64,000 nt of DNA from Geobacter sp. (GCA_003490025.1 DNJC01000076.1:71197-135196); one strand, 5' to 3'; shown: positions 43,901 to 52,813, counted from the first letter of the stretch. Notes: generated by a model not told the origin, from the letters alone. Numbers and translations: made by a program.

Positions 43901-46900
43901 GCCCCCGCAGGAGTACCACCCCCACATCCCGAGCCTGAAGCTCGCCGTGCAGCACGACCCCGGCTTCACCCTGAAACTCCACCTGAACGGCAGGGAGGTG
44001 GAGCCGCTCTACCTGGAAGGGACCGTGAAGCGGAGCGACCGGAAGGTGGCCGTAACCGACTGGCGCGGAATGAACCTCGCCGACGGCGACAACATCCTGG
44101 AGGCGGTGCAGCTCGACGGGAAAGGAGTGGAAAGGGAAAGGGTCAGGCGGGTCATACACTACTCGACCCCGCCGGTCAAGGCGGCCGTCGTCCCCGGGAA
44201 GTCCCGGCTTGCCGCCGACGGAAAGCACGCTCCGCTTATCGCCATCCGCCTCACCGACAAGGACGGCCACCCGGCGCGGCAAGGTTCCGTGGGGGAATTC
44301 GTCCTCGATCCCCCCTACATGGTGCAGCGGCAGGGAGACGAGGCGAACCGGGAGGGGCAGCCGGCATCGGCGCGGCAGCGCCCCAGGTTCAAGGTGGGCG
44401 AGGACGGGGTGGCCCTGGTCGAGCTGCAGCCGACCACGAGGAGCGGGGAGGCGGTGGTGCGGCTGAACCTCGTGGGAGGGGAGCAGGAGGTACGGGCCTG
44501 GCTCAGGCCGGAGCTGCGCGACTGGGTGCTGGTCGGCATCGCCGAGGGGACGCTCGGCTACGACGTGGTCTCGAAGAACATGATGAGCGCCCGGGAGGCG
44601 GGGGGGGGCGACGGCCTCGAGAAGGACGGCCGGCTCGCCTTCTACGCCAAGGGGGCGATCAAGGGGGAATGGCTCCTCACCGTCGCCTACGACAACATGA
44701 AGAGGCGCACCGGCAACAGCGGCGCCAACTCCCTGTTCGGGAGCATCGACCCGAACGCCTTCTACACCCTCTACGGCGACGCCACCCAGCAGCGCTACGA
44801 CGCCGCCAGCGCGGCGACCCTCTACCTGAAGATCGAGCGCGAGCAGTTCTACGCCCTGTTCGGCGATTTCAACACCGGACTCACCCTGACCGAACTCTCC
44901 CGCTACAGCCGGAGCATGAACGGCCTGAAATCCGAGTACCAGGGGAAGAAGGTCGAGTACAACGTCTTCGCCGCCCGGACCGGGCAGGCCTACATCAAGG
45001 ACGAGCTGAGGGGGGACGGCACCTCAGGTCTGTACCGACTGTCGCGCAAGAACATCGTGCTCAACTCCGAAAAAGTGACCGTCGAGACGCGCGACCGCTT
45101 CCACAGCGAGACCATCGTGACCGGCAGCGCCCTGTCCCGCTTCAGCGACTACAGCATCGATTACGAGGCCGGTACCGTCTTCTTCAAGGAGCCGGTCAGA
45201 AACCGCGACGAGAACTTCAACCCGATTTACGTGGTGGTGGAGTACGAAACCCTGCAGACGGGGGGAGACTCACTGACGGCGGGGGGAAGGGCCGGGGTGA
45301 AGCTTCTGGACGACCGGCTGAAGGGGGGGGCGAGCTTCGTGCACGAGGGACGGCAGGAGGGAAGAGGGAACCTCTACGGCGCCGACGCGAGCTACCTGGT
45401 CGCCAAGGGGACCACTGTCAGGGGCGAGGTGGCGCGAAGCGAAACAAACTACGCCGGCGTCACCAGGGGGGGGAACGCCTACCTCGCCGAGATCAGGCAC
45501 CAGTCGCCGCAGCTGCAGGGGAAGACCTTCTACCGCGAGCAGGAGGGGGGCTTCGGGCTGGGGCAGCAGAACGGGAGCGAGAGCGGCACCCGCAAGTTCG
45601 GCGGCGACGCGGCCTACAAGCTCTCCGACCCGCTGAGCCTTGCCGGTCAGGCCTACCGCCAATACAACCTCGGGAGCGGCGCGGTCCAGGACGTCGCCGA
45701 GGCGAAGGGTGTCCTGAACTCCGGCCCCTACGGCGCGAGCCTGGGGATGCGCTACGCCAACGACCGGCTGGGAGACGGGAGCAGCAAGGAGAGCGACCAA
45801 TTGACCGCGGGGGTGCGCTGGCTCACGCTCAACAAGCGCCTCGATCTGCACTTGGACCACGAACAGTCGATCGGGGGGAACAATAACGAGAGCTTCCCGA
45901 CCCGGACCATGCTCGGCGCCGACTTCAAGCTGACCGACAAGGTGACCCTGTTCGCCCAGCAGGAGTTCACCAGCGGCGCCGGCGCCGACACCAACAGCAC
46001 CAGCGCAGGGATGAAGGGCACGCCTTGGGAAGGGGGTACGCTGAACGCCTCCCTCGGGCAGAACCTGAACGAGAACGGCGAGCGGATCTTCGCCCTGTAC
46101 GGGCTGAAGCAGACCTGGAAGCTCAACGAGAAATGGACCGTGGACGGCGGGCTGGACCGGAGCGAGACCATCAAGAGGGGCTCCTCCTACCGGTTCAACA
46201 CCAACGCCGCCTCCGCCTCCGGCGAGACCGACGATTTCACCGCCGTCTCGGCGGGCGCCGCCTACCAGGAGAAGAGCTGGAACTGGAACTCGCGCGTCGA
46301 GGTGAGGAGAGGCTCGCTTGAGGACAAGTGGGGTGTGCTCACCTCCCTGGTGGGCGAGCCGAAGCCGGGGTGGGGATGGTCTGCCCGCTGCCAGCTTTAC
46401 GACACCAGTTCCGCCGACGGCAGCGGCAGGTTCAGTTCCGATCTGCGCCTGGGGCTGGTGCACCGCCATCTCGGCTCAAAGTGGATCGTTCTGGACCGGC
46501 TCGACTTCCTGGTGGACCGCCAGCACGGCGCCTTTTTGAGCAGCGTCTCGTCGAGCACCGACAGCAGGCGGATCGTCAACAACCTGAACGCCAACTACCA
46601 GCCGAACCGGAAACTGCAGCTCTCCTTCCAGTACGGCGCCAAGTACGTGCTGGACACCATCGACGGCGCCAGCTACCGGGGGTACACCGACCTCATCGCC
46701 ACCGAAGGGCGCTACGACCTGACCGAGTCGTGGGACCTCGGGTTCAGGGAGAGCGTGCTCCATTCCTGGAGTTCCGGGCAGTACAGCTACAGCGCCGGCC
46801 CCTCCATCGGCTACAGCGTCGTGAAAAACGCCTGGATCACCCTGGGGTACAACCTGGTAGGCTTCACCGACAGGGACTTCTCCGCCGCCGATTACACCTC

Positions 46901-46982
46901 CCAGGGGCCGTTCCTCCGCTTCCGCTTCAAGTTCGACCAGAACTCGGTGAAGGACGCCGCCAACTGGCTCAACCACGACTAG
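40992..46982 (+). CDS. Composite DUF11/OmpA/outer-membrane barrel-like protein
   Basis: 1996 aa from ATG 40992, last gene of the operon. A long N-region is followed by the signal AALLLTLFCAAWLVAAV. The order is: a TPAGTVIGNTASASYSD domain; a Ca-binding-like beta domain with ITVAFRTPSK; a DUF11 domain near residues 407-533 (FQLDLQNTD); a CNA-B/SdrD-B domain near 553-606 (GVEGIRIFLEDGTYVMTDKK); and an OmpA domain near 789-908 (VTGHTDSNPILG, NNRRVELV). From about residue 1190 an alternating, Tyr/Asn-rich barrel-like region ends KFDQNSVKDAANWLNHD. The last part reads like an outer-membrane barrel. It probably anchors or exports the DUF11 proteins encoded upstream. The function is inferred from architecture. 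Confidence 0.85.
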   Translation: MNRLRTDFTDCNPASRSRRTGTYGAGPLRKGGRAASRVGAKAALLLTLFCAAWLVAAVTAPPARAATPAGTVIGNTASASYSDGPSSPRVARNSNTVSLITVAFRTPSKIEFLSYAPQLPGAEVVPVAQGAYRTGGDAAASLAALAAPAVIGSAAPIDLTSPVPLAAVAQFHVGEPIFLRLTDLDQNLAPASAETVTIAVTDSVTGDTEVIRLTETGADTGVFAGYVPTTGASAASYGGSITVSVGSSIKASYTDRQDGTDSSNTAALIDPYGIIFDSSTGKPIDGVSITLIDAATGLPAAILGDDGVSSFPATLTSGGTASDGAGRVYGFPPGGFRYPFVNPGSYRFQVAAPAGYAAPSAVADSVLQALPGAPFALVAPGSRLEPFSINPGPALHIDIPLDPLSAALWLQKSSGKESAAVGDFVPFQLDLQNTDAAATASGVAITDTLPPGFRYRRGSARVNGVSGSDPDISSDGRTLAFRLGDLAPGEAKSVRYVVEVAAGAQLGAATNRAVAGSGSGVTSNIAAATVQVRSDFLTGRSIVAGTVSVTDCSGLDREEPAGVEGIRIFLEDGTYVMTDKKGRFHFEGVSPGSHVVQMDLGSIAQKYELPLCELNGRFAGTPYSQFVDLQGGTLWRADFKLALKPAATGEAGLELRSRLQKTEGEGRLIEYTVPMRIGAVPVRNLRLTVLLPEGAAYLPGSALQNGIPRPDPSGGESAVTFPLGSMPPNWEGALRFNARLPLAGAPGELATRALLTFDTPTQENVRTPVADNLLLRKSVEQRRRLPDVVVHPHFPNLSAELTEPDKKELDLVIQALQRLGVKEITVTGHTDSNPILGRGTRKFRDNYVLSRARAESVGCYLAARLKLPPERVTCLGKGPDEPVDSNLTDAGRANNRRVELVVRGEDEVLTLHEVDNLKDKSGIRSVKTVGLRPGEPWADSASQAPAAAAEMPEYNAAWLESAEPGLKWLWPPQEYHPHIPSLKLAVQHDPGFTLKLHLNGREVEPLYLEGTVKRSDRKVAVTDWRGMNLADGDNILEAVQLDGKGVERERVRRVIHYSTPPVKAAVVPGKSRLAADGKHAPLIAIRLTDKDGHPARQGSVGEFVLDPPYMVQRQGDEANREGQPASARQRPRFKVGEDGVALVELQPTTRSGEAVVRLNLVGGEQEVRAWLRPELRDWVLVGIAEGTLGYDVVSKNMMSAREAGGGDGLEKDGRLAFYAKGAIKGEWLLTVAYDNMKRRTGNSGANSLFGSIDPNAFYTLYGDATQQRYDAASAATLYLKIEREQFYALFGDFNTGLTLTELSRYSRSMNGLKSEYQGKKVEYNVFAARTGQAYIKDELRGDGTSGLYRLSRKNIVLNSEKVTVETRDRFHSETIVTGSALSRFSDYSIDYEAGTVFFKEPVRNRDENFNPIYVVVEYETLQTGGDSLTAGGRAGVKLLDDRLKGGASFVHEGRQEGRGNLYGADASYLVAKGTTVRGEVARSETNYAGVTRGGNAYLAEIRHQSPQLQGKTFYREQEGGFGLGQQNGSESGTRKFGGDAAYKLSDPLSLAGQAYRQYNLGSGAVQDVAEAKGVLNSGPYGASLGMRYANDRLGDGSSKESDQLTAGVRWLTLNKRLDLHLDHEQSIGGNNNESFPTRTMLGADFKLTDKVTLFAQQEFTSGAGADTNSTSAGMKGTPWEGGTLNASLGQNLNENGERIFALYGLKQTWKLNEKWTVDGGLDRSETIKRGSSYRFNTNAASASGETDDFTAVSAGAAYQEKSWNWNSRVEVRRGSLEDKWGVLTSLVGEPKPGWGWSARCQLYDTSSADGSGRFSSDLRLGLVHRHLGSKWIVLDRLDFLVDRQHGAFLSSVSSSTDSRRIVNNLNANYQPNRKLQLSFQYGAKYVLDTIDGASYRGYTDLIATEGRYDLTESWDLGFRESVLHSWSSGQYSYSAGPSIGYSVVKNAWITLGYNLVGFTDRDFSAADYTSQGPFLRFRFKFDQNSVKDAANWLNHD

Positions 46983-47104
46983 ATGCCGATGACGTCGGGT
47001 CCGCAGGAGAAATGACTGGGTGCCCTGGCGGCCTCGCTGAACGCACTTGTCTCTTGCTGCCAAAATGTGTAAAGCTCAACAAGCAAAAATAACTAGAGGA
47101 TCAT

Positions 47105-47869
47105 GTGATTAAAAAGTTTATTGCCAACTGCTGCATCGCGGTGTTGTTGACGGTTCAGGTCGTCTTTGCCGGTCCGCTCGAAGATTGCAAGGAAAAGGCG
47201 GAGTACGGTGTCCCTGGAGCATCCGGAGAGATCTTTTGCCGCAAGGGATATCTCCTCGCACATGATCCCGTCCGCAAGACTCCCATTTGGGTGATAGAGC
47301 ATCTGACTGTGGACAAGGTAACTGGCTCCCTGCCTCGAAAAGACAAGTTCAGGGCAGACCCGGAATTGCCGAAAGGGAGCCGGGCAGAGCTGTCGGACTA
47401 TAAGAAGAGCGGATACGACCAGGGACATATGGCCCCTTCCGCGGACATGGCATGGGATGAACAGGCCATGGCCGAAAGTTTCTACCTGAGCAACATGGTG
47501 CCGCAGGTTGGGGTTGGCATGAACCGGGGGATATGGAAGGATCTGGAAGGGAAAGTTCGCAAGTGGGCTTTGGACAGGAAATCCATCTACGTGTTCACTG
47601 GACCGATATACGCCGACAATTATAAAACTATCGGGGGGAATGCAGTCGCCATCCCGATGAAGCTGTACAAGATCGTTTTCGATCCTGAACGAAAGGAAGC
47701 GATCTCGTTCATCATGCCGAACGAAAAGCTGAAATCTGCAGATATGGAGAAATATCTGGTGTCTGTCCGTGACGTGGAAAACGATACAGGACTTGATTTC
47801 CTGAGTGCACTACCTGAAGCAGAACAGGATGGGATAGAAACCGTGCAGCCAGGAGGGCTGTGGCGATAA
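47105..47869 (+). CDS. Secreted DNA/RNA non-specific endonuclease (NUC1 family)
   Basis: 254 aa from GTG 47105, with AGAGGA upstream. A signal peptide (FIANCCIAVLLTVQVVFAG) exports it. The catalytic motif is YDQGHMAPSADM with His108; the usual DRGH is DQGH here. The metal-binding Asn is in LSNMVPQVGVGMNRGIW. The family cleaves DNA and RNA without sequence preference, for nutrition or to remove extracellular DNA. Its place between two surface-adhesin loci makes matrix DNA turnover an attractive idea. It is a separate transcription unit from the preceding operon, 122 nt apart. Confidence 0.92.
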   Translation: MIKKFIANCCIAVLLTVQVVFAGPLEDCKEKAEYGVPGASGEIFCRKGYLLAHDPVRKTPIWVIEHLTVDKVTGSLPRKDKFRADPELPKGSRAELSDYKKSGYDQGHMAPSADMAWDEQAMAESFYLSNMVPQVGVGMNRGIWKDLEGKVRKWALDRKSIYVFTGPIYADNYKTIGGNAVAIPMKLYKIVFDPERKEAISFIMPNEKLKSADMEKYLVSVRDVENDTGLDFLSALPEAEQDGIETVQPGGLWR

Positions 47870-47945
47870 TGCGGCGGGGGAACGAGAGGCCAAGGGGACA
47901 TTCTATAGTTTGAACTAGAGGGTGCTAAATGCCGGGCAACGTAGT

Positions 47946-48830
47946 TCATTGATTCTGAAGTAAGTCAACCACGGCCTCGGCTCTTTTCTCTTCAAGCACT
48001 GGATCGACGATCTTCATCAGCTTGTCATAGCTCGGCCTCATGAATACCTTGGCGGCCAATAACGCTACCGGGTTGATCCTGTAACAGGCCGGCATTTTCA
48101 AAACTTTGCACCCGCGCTGAAGCTTCGATTCGTCCAGCGATTCCACCCCGGAGGGCAAACCCAGAAAGAGGTATTTAGCGTTAGTGCGGGCTGCAGCTTC
48201 CCGCAAGACGTGCAACACGAAGTCTGTCACTTCCAATTCCAGGCCGAGGTCGGTAGCGAACGAGGTGTCACTGACTATCACGTCGTCCACACGATACGAA
48301 ATCTCAACAGCTGCTAACTTCCCATCGTAGTAGGCGCCGGTTTTGAGGATTTTAGGATGTGAATACAGGGCCTTGGCCCATTCCGCGAACAGATCCTTAT
48401 TTACCCGTTCCTTATTATATGGGTACTTCGTTCTCATCCAGAACGACATATACACTTCGTAGGCAGTCTCAGCGAATTGGCCAAGATCCGTTATGTCTTT
48501 TGCTATGAAGTCATTGATGGCTTTTCTGGTCCTTTTCCTGCGCGTCTTGGTCAGGGATTCCAGGGAGTAGCTGCTGAGTTGGTCATAGATGAAAAAATTC
48601 ATGCTGGAATTTGAGGGAGCGCCGGAAGGGACGACGTGCAGAACGCCACCGATGATGGCTTTAAAAGGATACTTTTTAACGGTGGGGGGTATCTCGGCAA
48701 AAGGGAATAGCGGCCGAAAAAAGAAAGGGCGGGCTTCGACCCACCAAACCCCGTCAACTTTTTTCACCTTCAATCCTTCAGATTGCTGCGATAAGGCGTA
48801 TTCATCAGCTGTCATCGGATCCCAGTTCAT
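47946..48830 (-). CDS. FemAB/GNAT-like acyltransferase-fold protein
   Basis: 294 aa from ATG at 48830. No signal peptide or membrane segment. The region TKTRRKRTRKAINDF followed by YEVYMSFWMRTKYPYNKERV resembles FemAB/GNAT proteins that bind acyl or aminoacyl donors. The downstream TGAYYDGKLAAVEISYRVDD fits the GNAT core beta-strands. The substrate is unknown. It stands alone between convergent and divergent neighbours. An alternative reading is an uncharacterised GNAT-superfamily (DUF2156/FemX-like) protein; I cannot separate these by eye. Confidence 0.65.
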   Translation of the reverse strand: MNWDPMTADEYALSQQSEGLKVKKVDGVWWVEARPFFFRPLFPFAEIPPTVKKYPFKAIIGGVLHVVPSGAPSNSSMNFFIYDQLSSYSLESLTKTRRKRTRKAINDFIAKDITDLGQFAETAYEVYMSFWMRTKYPYNKERVNKDLFAEWAKALYSHPKILKTGAYYDGKLAAVEISYRVDDVIVSDTSFATDLGLELEVTDFVLHVLREAAARTNAKYLFLGLPSGVESLDESKLQRGCKVLKMPACYRINPVALLAAKVFMRPSYDKLMKIVDPVLEEKRAEAVVDLLQNQ

Positions 48831-48954
48831 GAGCTTTCACCTCAAACTCAGCGTGCATAGCCGTACTGCGAATTTTACCCGCCTGACATCGGATGTCTAA
48901 TGCCCCCCTCGTCCGGTTAGATGAAAGATTCTATGCCTCTGCTCGGGCGCTCTC

Positions 48955-49205
48955 CTAGGCAAGCTGCACTATCTGGTTGAGACGGGCGCATACTTCTGCG
49001 AAGTGCTGATCCGTCAATTGTTTGAGAGGATGCGTCGACGCTTTCCGGGTCCGCCAGTCAAACGATTTGGGCTGGTGGCAGAGGACATAGCTCGTCTTCA
49101 CGAGCTTTGTTCCCCCTGTTTTGCCCACATCCACTGCAAAAGGATTGTCCGCATTGTATTCTGCCGTGGTCATCGGCAGACCGATTACAGTAGGTGCACG
49201 TCAAA
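48955..49205 (-). pseudogene. Truncated MazF/PemK-family toxin remnant
   Basis: The frame opens after a TGA at about 49206 and reads RAPTVIGLPMTTAEYNADN, then FAVDVG, SYVLCHQPKSFDW and LNQIVQLA to the stop at 48955. This matches the middle and end of PemK/MazF endoribonuclease toxins (PMTT and HQPKSFDWR-type strands). The N-terminal third, with the usual first strand and Arg-Pro loop, is missing. An ATG at 49173 could give 72 aa. No antitoxin gene is seen beside it. The flanks 48831-48954 and 49206-49345 show no other gene. Confidence 0.55.
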
Positions 49206-49345
49206 TTAAAAAGGCCCTGTTCCCCGGCTGCAAGTGGCGGAGGAGAGGAAAAAGGCCTTGGAAATTGTGCAAGCAGGAGTTCTCGCTGGGGAACAGGAGT
49301 CGAATGTGAGAGGTGAGGGGAATCAGATAGCCTGTGTAGCTTCTG

Positions 49346-50530
49346 TTACGGCGTTACTTGACTGGAGACCTTGCTTCGCCTCTGCATCTCCTCGCGGGCC
49401 CATTGTTCCCGCTGCTGAACTATCTGCTGGTACGCCTTGTCGTAATCGATCCCCTTCTGCTTGCCGTAGCCGTAGAGGCTGATCTTCGGGTTGCCGAACT
49501 GATTGGCGACGAAGATGACCTGACTCAGTTCGAAATTCTGGTCGGCCAGCTTCTGGTAATAGGGCAGGTCATCGCTGCTGATGGTGACGTCGCACGGGAG
49601 GTTCATCCCACCTACCGGCAGGTCTGCGGAGCCGAACATGGTCAAGAGCCGGTTGTTTTCGTCGAAAACCTGGACGTTCTGGAAGCCGGCATCGACAACG
49701 TAGAGGTAACCGTTGTCGTCGGCTGTGAGCCCCTTGGGGCGGGCGAATTGGCCGGGACTGTCCCCGAACTTGCCGAATGAGCCGAGGAAGTGTCCGTCTC
49801 GGTCATACGAGGTGATGTCCCCCCTGCCGGCATTGCTGACGCGGATGATCCCATGCTTGTCGAGCATCATCTTGGTAGGCAGGCTCAGCGATTTGGAAGC
49901 ATCGCTTACCTTGCCGATGTCCTGGACGAACGCGCTCGTCACTGGATCGAAGATGTGAATTACAGCCTTTTTCGTGTCGAGAACATAGAGCCTGCTGTCG
50001 TCCACGGCGACGTCCGTGGGGGTGATGTTGAGCCCGCCGCCCACCGACTTCAGGTACTCCCCATCGTTGTTGTAGACCAGCACCTCTTTTCTGCCGACGT
50101 CAGCGACGAAGACGAAGCCGGCCCGGTCCACCGCGACGCCTACCGGTTTTGCCAATTTCCCCGCCCCCTGGTTACCCTTCAGCTGTTCCATCGATTTCTT
50201 CGGCAGATCGACAACAAGCAACTGGCCGGAGATATCGGTTATGTAGAGCTTTCCGGCCGCGGCGGCGATGCCGGAGGGCTTTATGATCGTGAGCACACTT
50301 TTCTGCGGCGTTAGATCTCCGAAGGCGATCAGGGAGAGTTCCTTCTTTTTGCCTTCCACATCGGTTGAATCGCTGATCCCGGTCAGGTACTGCAATCGGG
50401 GCAGGTTCGGAGCCGGCGGGAAAAAGACGGAGTTCTTGGCGGTCTTTGATGCGCCGGTACAACCGGCCAGCAGGCAGAGCAGCGATCCGGCGATGACGGC
50501 AATTGCCGTGCGATGGGTGCGGAAATGCAT
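49346..50530 (-). CDS. NHL-repeat lipoprotein
   Basis: 394 aa from ATG at 50530. The signal peptide ends in lipobox CLLAGC (Cys about residue 24). Five to six NHL-type beta-propeller repeats follow: PSGIAAAAGKLYITD, KPVGVAVDRAGFVFVAD, PTDVAVDDSRLYVLD and RPKGLTADDNGYLYVVD. The C-terminal 35 residues are a Gln/Arg-rich helix. In Geobacter-type genomes NHL proteins often accompany multiheme cytochromes in the envelope. The tetraheme cytochrome gene lies 109 nt upstream in the same direction, with a CCTGCCTCAGG/CCTGAGGCAGG hairpin (50582-50625) between. Confidence 0.92.
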   Translation of the reverse strand: MHFRTHRTAIAVIAGSLLCLLAGCTGASKTAKNSVFFPPAPNLPRLQYLTGISDSTDVEGKKKELSLIAFGDLTPQKSVLTIIKPSGIAAAAGKLYITDISGQLLVVDLPKKSMEQLKGNQGAGKLAKPVGVAVDRAGFVFVADVGRKEVLVYNNDGEYLKSVGGGLNITPTDVAVDDSRLYVLDTKKAVIHIFDPVTSAFVQDIGKVSDASKSLSLPTKMMLDKHGIIRVSNAGRGDITSYDRDGHFLGSFGKFGDSPGQFARPKGLTADDNGYLYVVDAGFQNVQVFDENNRLLTMFGSADLPVGGMNLPCDVTISSDDLPYYQKLADQNFELSQVIFVANQFGNPKISLYGYGKQKGIDYDKAYQQIVQQREQWAREEMQRRSKVSSQVTP

Positions 50531-50639
50531 TTATTCACTCCAGTTCCAGTTCGGAATATGTGGAATCTCCAGATTGTTCGGCCTGCCTCAGGGGGCGCTC
50601 CTTGCGGTCGGCCTCCTGAGGCAGGAGTTTTCCGGGCAG

Positions 50640-51365
50640 TTACTTGTCGTGGCACATCAGGCAGAACTTCGATCCCGCCTGCACCTCATAAAGGAATGCG
50701 GAGTCAACGTTGTCCTTGTTGTGCACGTCGTGGCAGGATGCACAGGTCATGATGGAGACGGAGACTACGCCGACGCCGGTCTTGAAGCCGAGGTCTTGGA
50801 TTTTTTTGTCCTTCAGCGCGGGATTGGTCGTGAGCAGGTCGGTCCTGATGCCCCCGTCGCGGCCGGTGATACCGTTGAGATCGAAGCCGATCGGGTGATC
50901 GTTGGAGAGATCGCTGCCTTTATAAATGGCGATACCGCCGAAACTGTCGCTATCCTTGACGACAGTCCCGGCGATGCCGTAATGCTGGTCGACGGCGATG
51001 ATGCCGTCGTGGCAGCTCATGCACAGGCGGCTAGGACCGGTGAGCGGATCAGTGATAGACATCTGGTCTTGGCTGTCAAAGGTCACGGACTTGTATGTGT
51101 TTTGGCTGATAACCGCAGTATTGTTGATCGTGTGGGACCAGAGCGGATTGTAGTCCAGCAGCGCGCCCGATTCGAGCTTGTGGTGCGGCGTGTGGCAGAA
51201 GGCGCAGACGCGCCCTTTACTATCCGGTTTGGCGCCAACCAGGACGTTCATGTCGTGCTTCGAGCCGACGACCCCGCCGCCGTCTGCAGTCAACTCGCCA
51301 AACGCGAGCGTGGTGCCTAGAGTGAGAGCTGCCAGGGCGGTCATAATGACGATTTTCTGCTTCAT
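50640..51365 (-). CDS. Tetraheme c-type cytochrome
   Basis: 241 aa from ATG at 51365, with GGAGGG upstream. A signal peptide (VIMTALAALTLGTTLAFG) exports it to the periplasm or surface. Four heme attachment motifs are present: CAFCH (Cys54), CMSCH (Cys115), CASCH (Cys208) and CLMCH (Cys235). Additional His residues (HHK, HPIG, DVHN) could be distal ligands. The spacing, with long stretches between hemes 1, 2 and 3, resembles the doubled-CxxCH-domain cytochromes of Geobacter. It probably carries electrons in respiration together with the adjacent NHL lipoprotein. Confidence 0.93.
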   Translation of the reverse strand: MKQKIVIMTALAALTLGTTLAFGELTADGGGVVGSKHDMNVLVGAKPDSKGRVCAFCHTPHHKLESGALLDYNPLWSHTINNTAVISQNTYKSVTFDSQDQMSITDPLTGPSRLCMSCHDGIIAVDQHYGIAGTVVKDSDSFGGIAIYKGSDLSNDHPIGFDLNGITGRDGGIRTDLLTTNPALKDKKIQDLGFKTGVGVVSVSIMTCASCHDVHNKDNVDSAFLYEVQAGSKFCLMCHDK

Positions 51366-52254
51366 AGAGAGGTTCCCTCCGTTTGGAATAAAGTGATTTT
51401 TCAGGTTGTCCTTGCTTCCCGTCTTTCAATCTGCAGCGATCGGGTGTTTCTGCTTTGCGGCACTCGACCGCACAGATCTAACCCCAGATGCATCGCCGGA
51501 CGAACCGGTAGATTGCTGGACAGCTTGTTTCCTGAGTTCCTCTTCCATAACAGATGCTCTCCTTACTACTAAAATCTCGGAGAATTATATTTAGACATTG
51601 TATGAGGTGTGATGTCCGACATAAAAAGGGGGTGCTAAGAGTAACCGATGCGGCGGCGCTCGTGGCTCAATGAAAGTGACCATTGTAATTATATATTCAG
51701 GAATGCTACCTTTGACATCGATACACAGGCCACAATCACCCGTCGGCGCAGATGTAAGCATTTCGGCGAGCGAAGTTAACGGGTAAAGACGTGACATAAT
51801 TCTCCAGGATAGCTGCAGACGCAAAGAAGTAGGAATCCGGGTGCGGCCGGACTGTATGTGGTCAGGAATATTTTATTAGGAAAAATAAATTAGAAATGAT
51901 TAAATCATGCGGGCTTTGGATTGCAAGTCTCAGGAAGAAACATTTTTTGCGATACACAGGCAAAGATTCCGATCTTCGTGTATTTACGGAATTACCCCTC
52001 AAGAGAAGGTGTGACTTATTATGGCGCAGGCTGGTGCCAGCCTCCTGATGTTCGGCCCAAGACTCATGCTAAATTTACTATGTTGCAGATGTTACTAGCG
52101 TTCCCGCAGCACACCAGCGTCGCACTGGCAAGTATGCCAACTATAAACATTTTCTTGAAAATGACTCTGAGAAAAAAAGTTTTTCTCAGCCAAAAGAAAG
52201 TTGTTGCTATTGTCTGGGGCATTTGATAAAAGAGCCACAAGTGATGAAAAAAAC
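51366..52254. other. Gene-free leader region before the riboswitch array
   Basis: About 890 nt without a credible gene. It becomes A/T-rich at 51860-51910, contrasting with its surroundings. A perfect hairpin CTGAGAAAAA/TTTTTCTCAG lies at 52167-52189. Short open frames here lack ribosome sites and family signatures. The promoter of the riboswitch transcript is probably in this stretch, but no convincing -35/-10 pair stands out. Confidence 0.5.
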
Positions 52255-52340
52255 GTTCTCCGAACGGGCAAAGCCAGAGTGATCTGGTGACGCAAAGCCA
52301 CGGGTCCTGACATAAGGATAGCCGGGTTGCCGAAGAGATG
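52255..52340 (+). ncRNA. GEMM-I riboswitch, array copy 1
   Basis: The aptamer core reads GGCAAAGCCAGAGTGATC, GACGCAAAGCCACGGGTCC and GCCGGGTTGCCGAAGAGATG. P1 is TCTC/GAGA. The G before CAAA predicts c-di-GMP. It is followed by CATCTTGGCACCCGG, complementary to the aptamer 3' strand. Confidence 0.9.
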
Positions 52341-52378
52341 AGATATGCATCTTGGCACCCGGGATTTTACCGACTCAA

Positions 52379-52422
52379 GGAGCGCTCTTATCTTCGGAAG
52401 ATATGAGCGCTCCCTTTTTTTT
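52379..52422 (+). terminator. Terminator of riboswitch copy 1
   Basis: GGAGCGCTC (52379-52387) pairs with GAGCGCTCC (52405-52413) through a long stem closed by TTCG, followed by eight T. Confidence 0.88.
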
Positions 52423-52486
52423 AACGTGCAGGTCATTTTTTTCTAAAGTACGCGAGGTAATCGCCGATATAGCAAAAAATCGAAAC

Positions 52487-52573
52487 GTTCTCCGAACGGG
52501 CAAAACCAGAGTAATCTGGTGACGCAAAGCCACGGGTCCTGACATAAGGACGGCCGGGTTGCCGAAGAGATGG
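52487..52573 (+). ncRNA. GEMM-I riboswitch, array copy 2
   Basis: Same core as copy 1 with GGCAAAACCAGAGTAATC, GACGCAAAGCCACGGGTCC and GCCGGGTTGCCGAAGAGATG. It also keeps the downstream CATCTTGGCACCCGG element. Confidence 0.9.
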
Positions 52574-52609
52574 GCTGGCATCTTGGCACCCGGTATTTTA
52601 CCGACACAA

Positions 52610-52650
52610 GGAGCGCTCTCATCTTCGGAAGATGTGAGCGCTCCTTTTTT
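52610..52650 (+). terminator. Terminator of riboswitch copy 2
   Basis: GGAGCGCTC (52610-52618) with GAGCGCTCC (52636-52644), stem closed by TTCG, then six T. Confidence 0.88.
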
Positions 52651-52664
52651 ATTTACCTTTTCAT

Positions 52665-52795
52665 CGTTCCCACGCTCCCGCGTGGGAACGCAAAGCCCCT
52701 GGCGCTCCAGCGCCAGCTATCTCCGGAATCATCGGTAATGAAAAACCGGACGCGGGAGCGTCCTGGGAGTTGTTCCCACGCTGGAGCGTAGGAAC
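52665..52795. repeat. Inverted-repeat element inserted between riboswitch copies 2 and 3
   Basis: It starts with the palindrome CGTTCCCACGC/GCGTGGGAACG (52665-52690). Hairpins TGGCGC/GCGCCA and GGACGC/GCGTCC follow. It ends with a diverged GTTCC...GGAAC copy near 52771-52795. The terminal copies face each other, as in a small non-coding mobile element (MITE-like); no transposase is present. Confidence 0.65.
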
Positions 52796-52813
52796 AATAT
52801 GATCAATCGAAAC

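Noticed and set aside
51406..52226. Several short open frames in the region before the riboswitch array
   Set aside because: None has a ribosome site, a signal peptide or a protein-like composition; they also lie in A/T-rich or repeat sequence.
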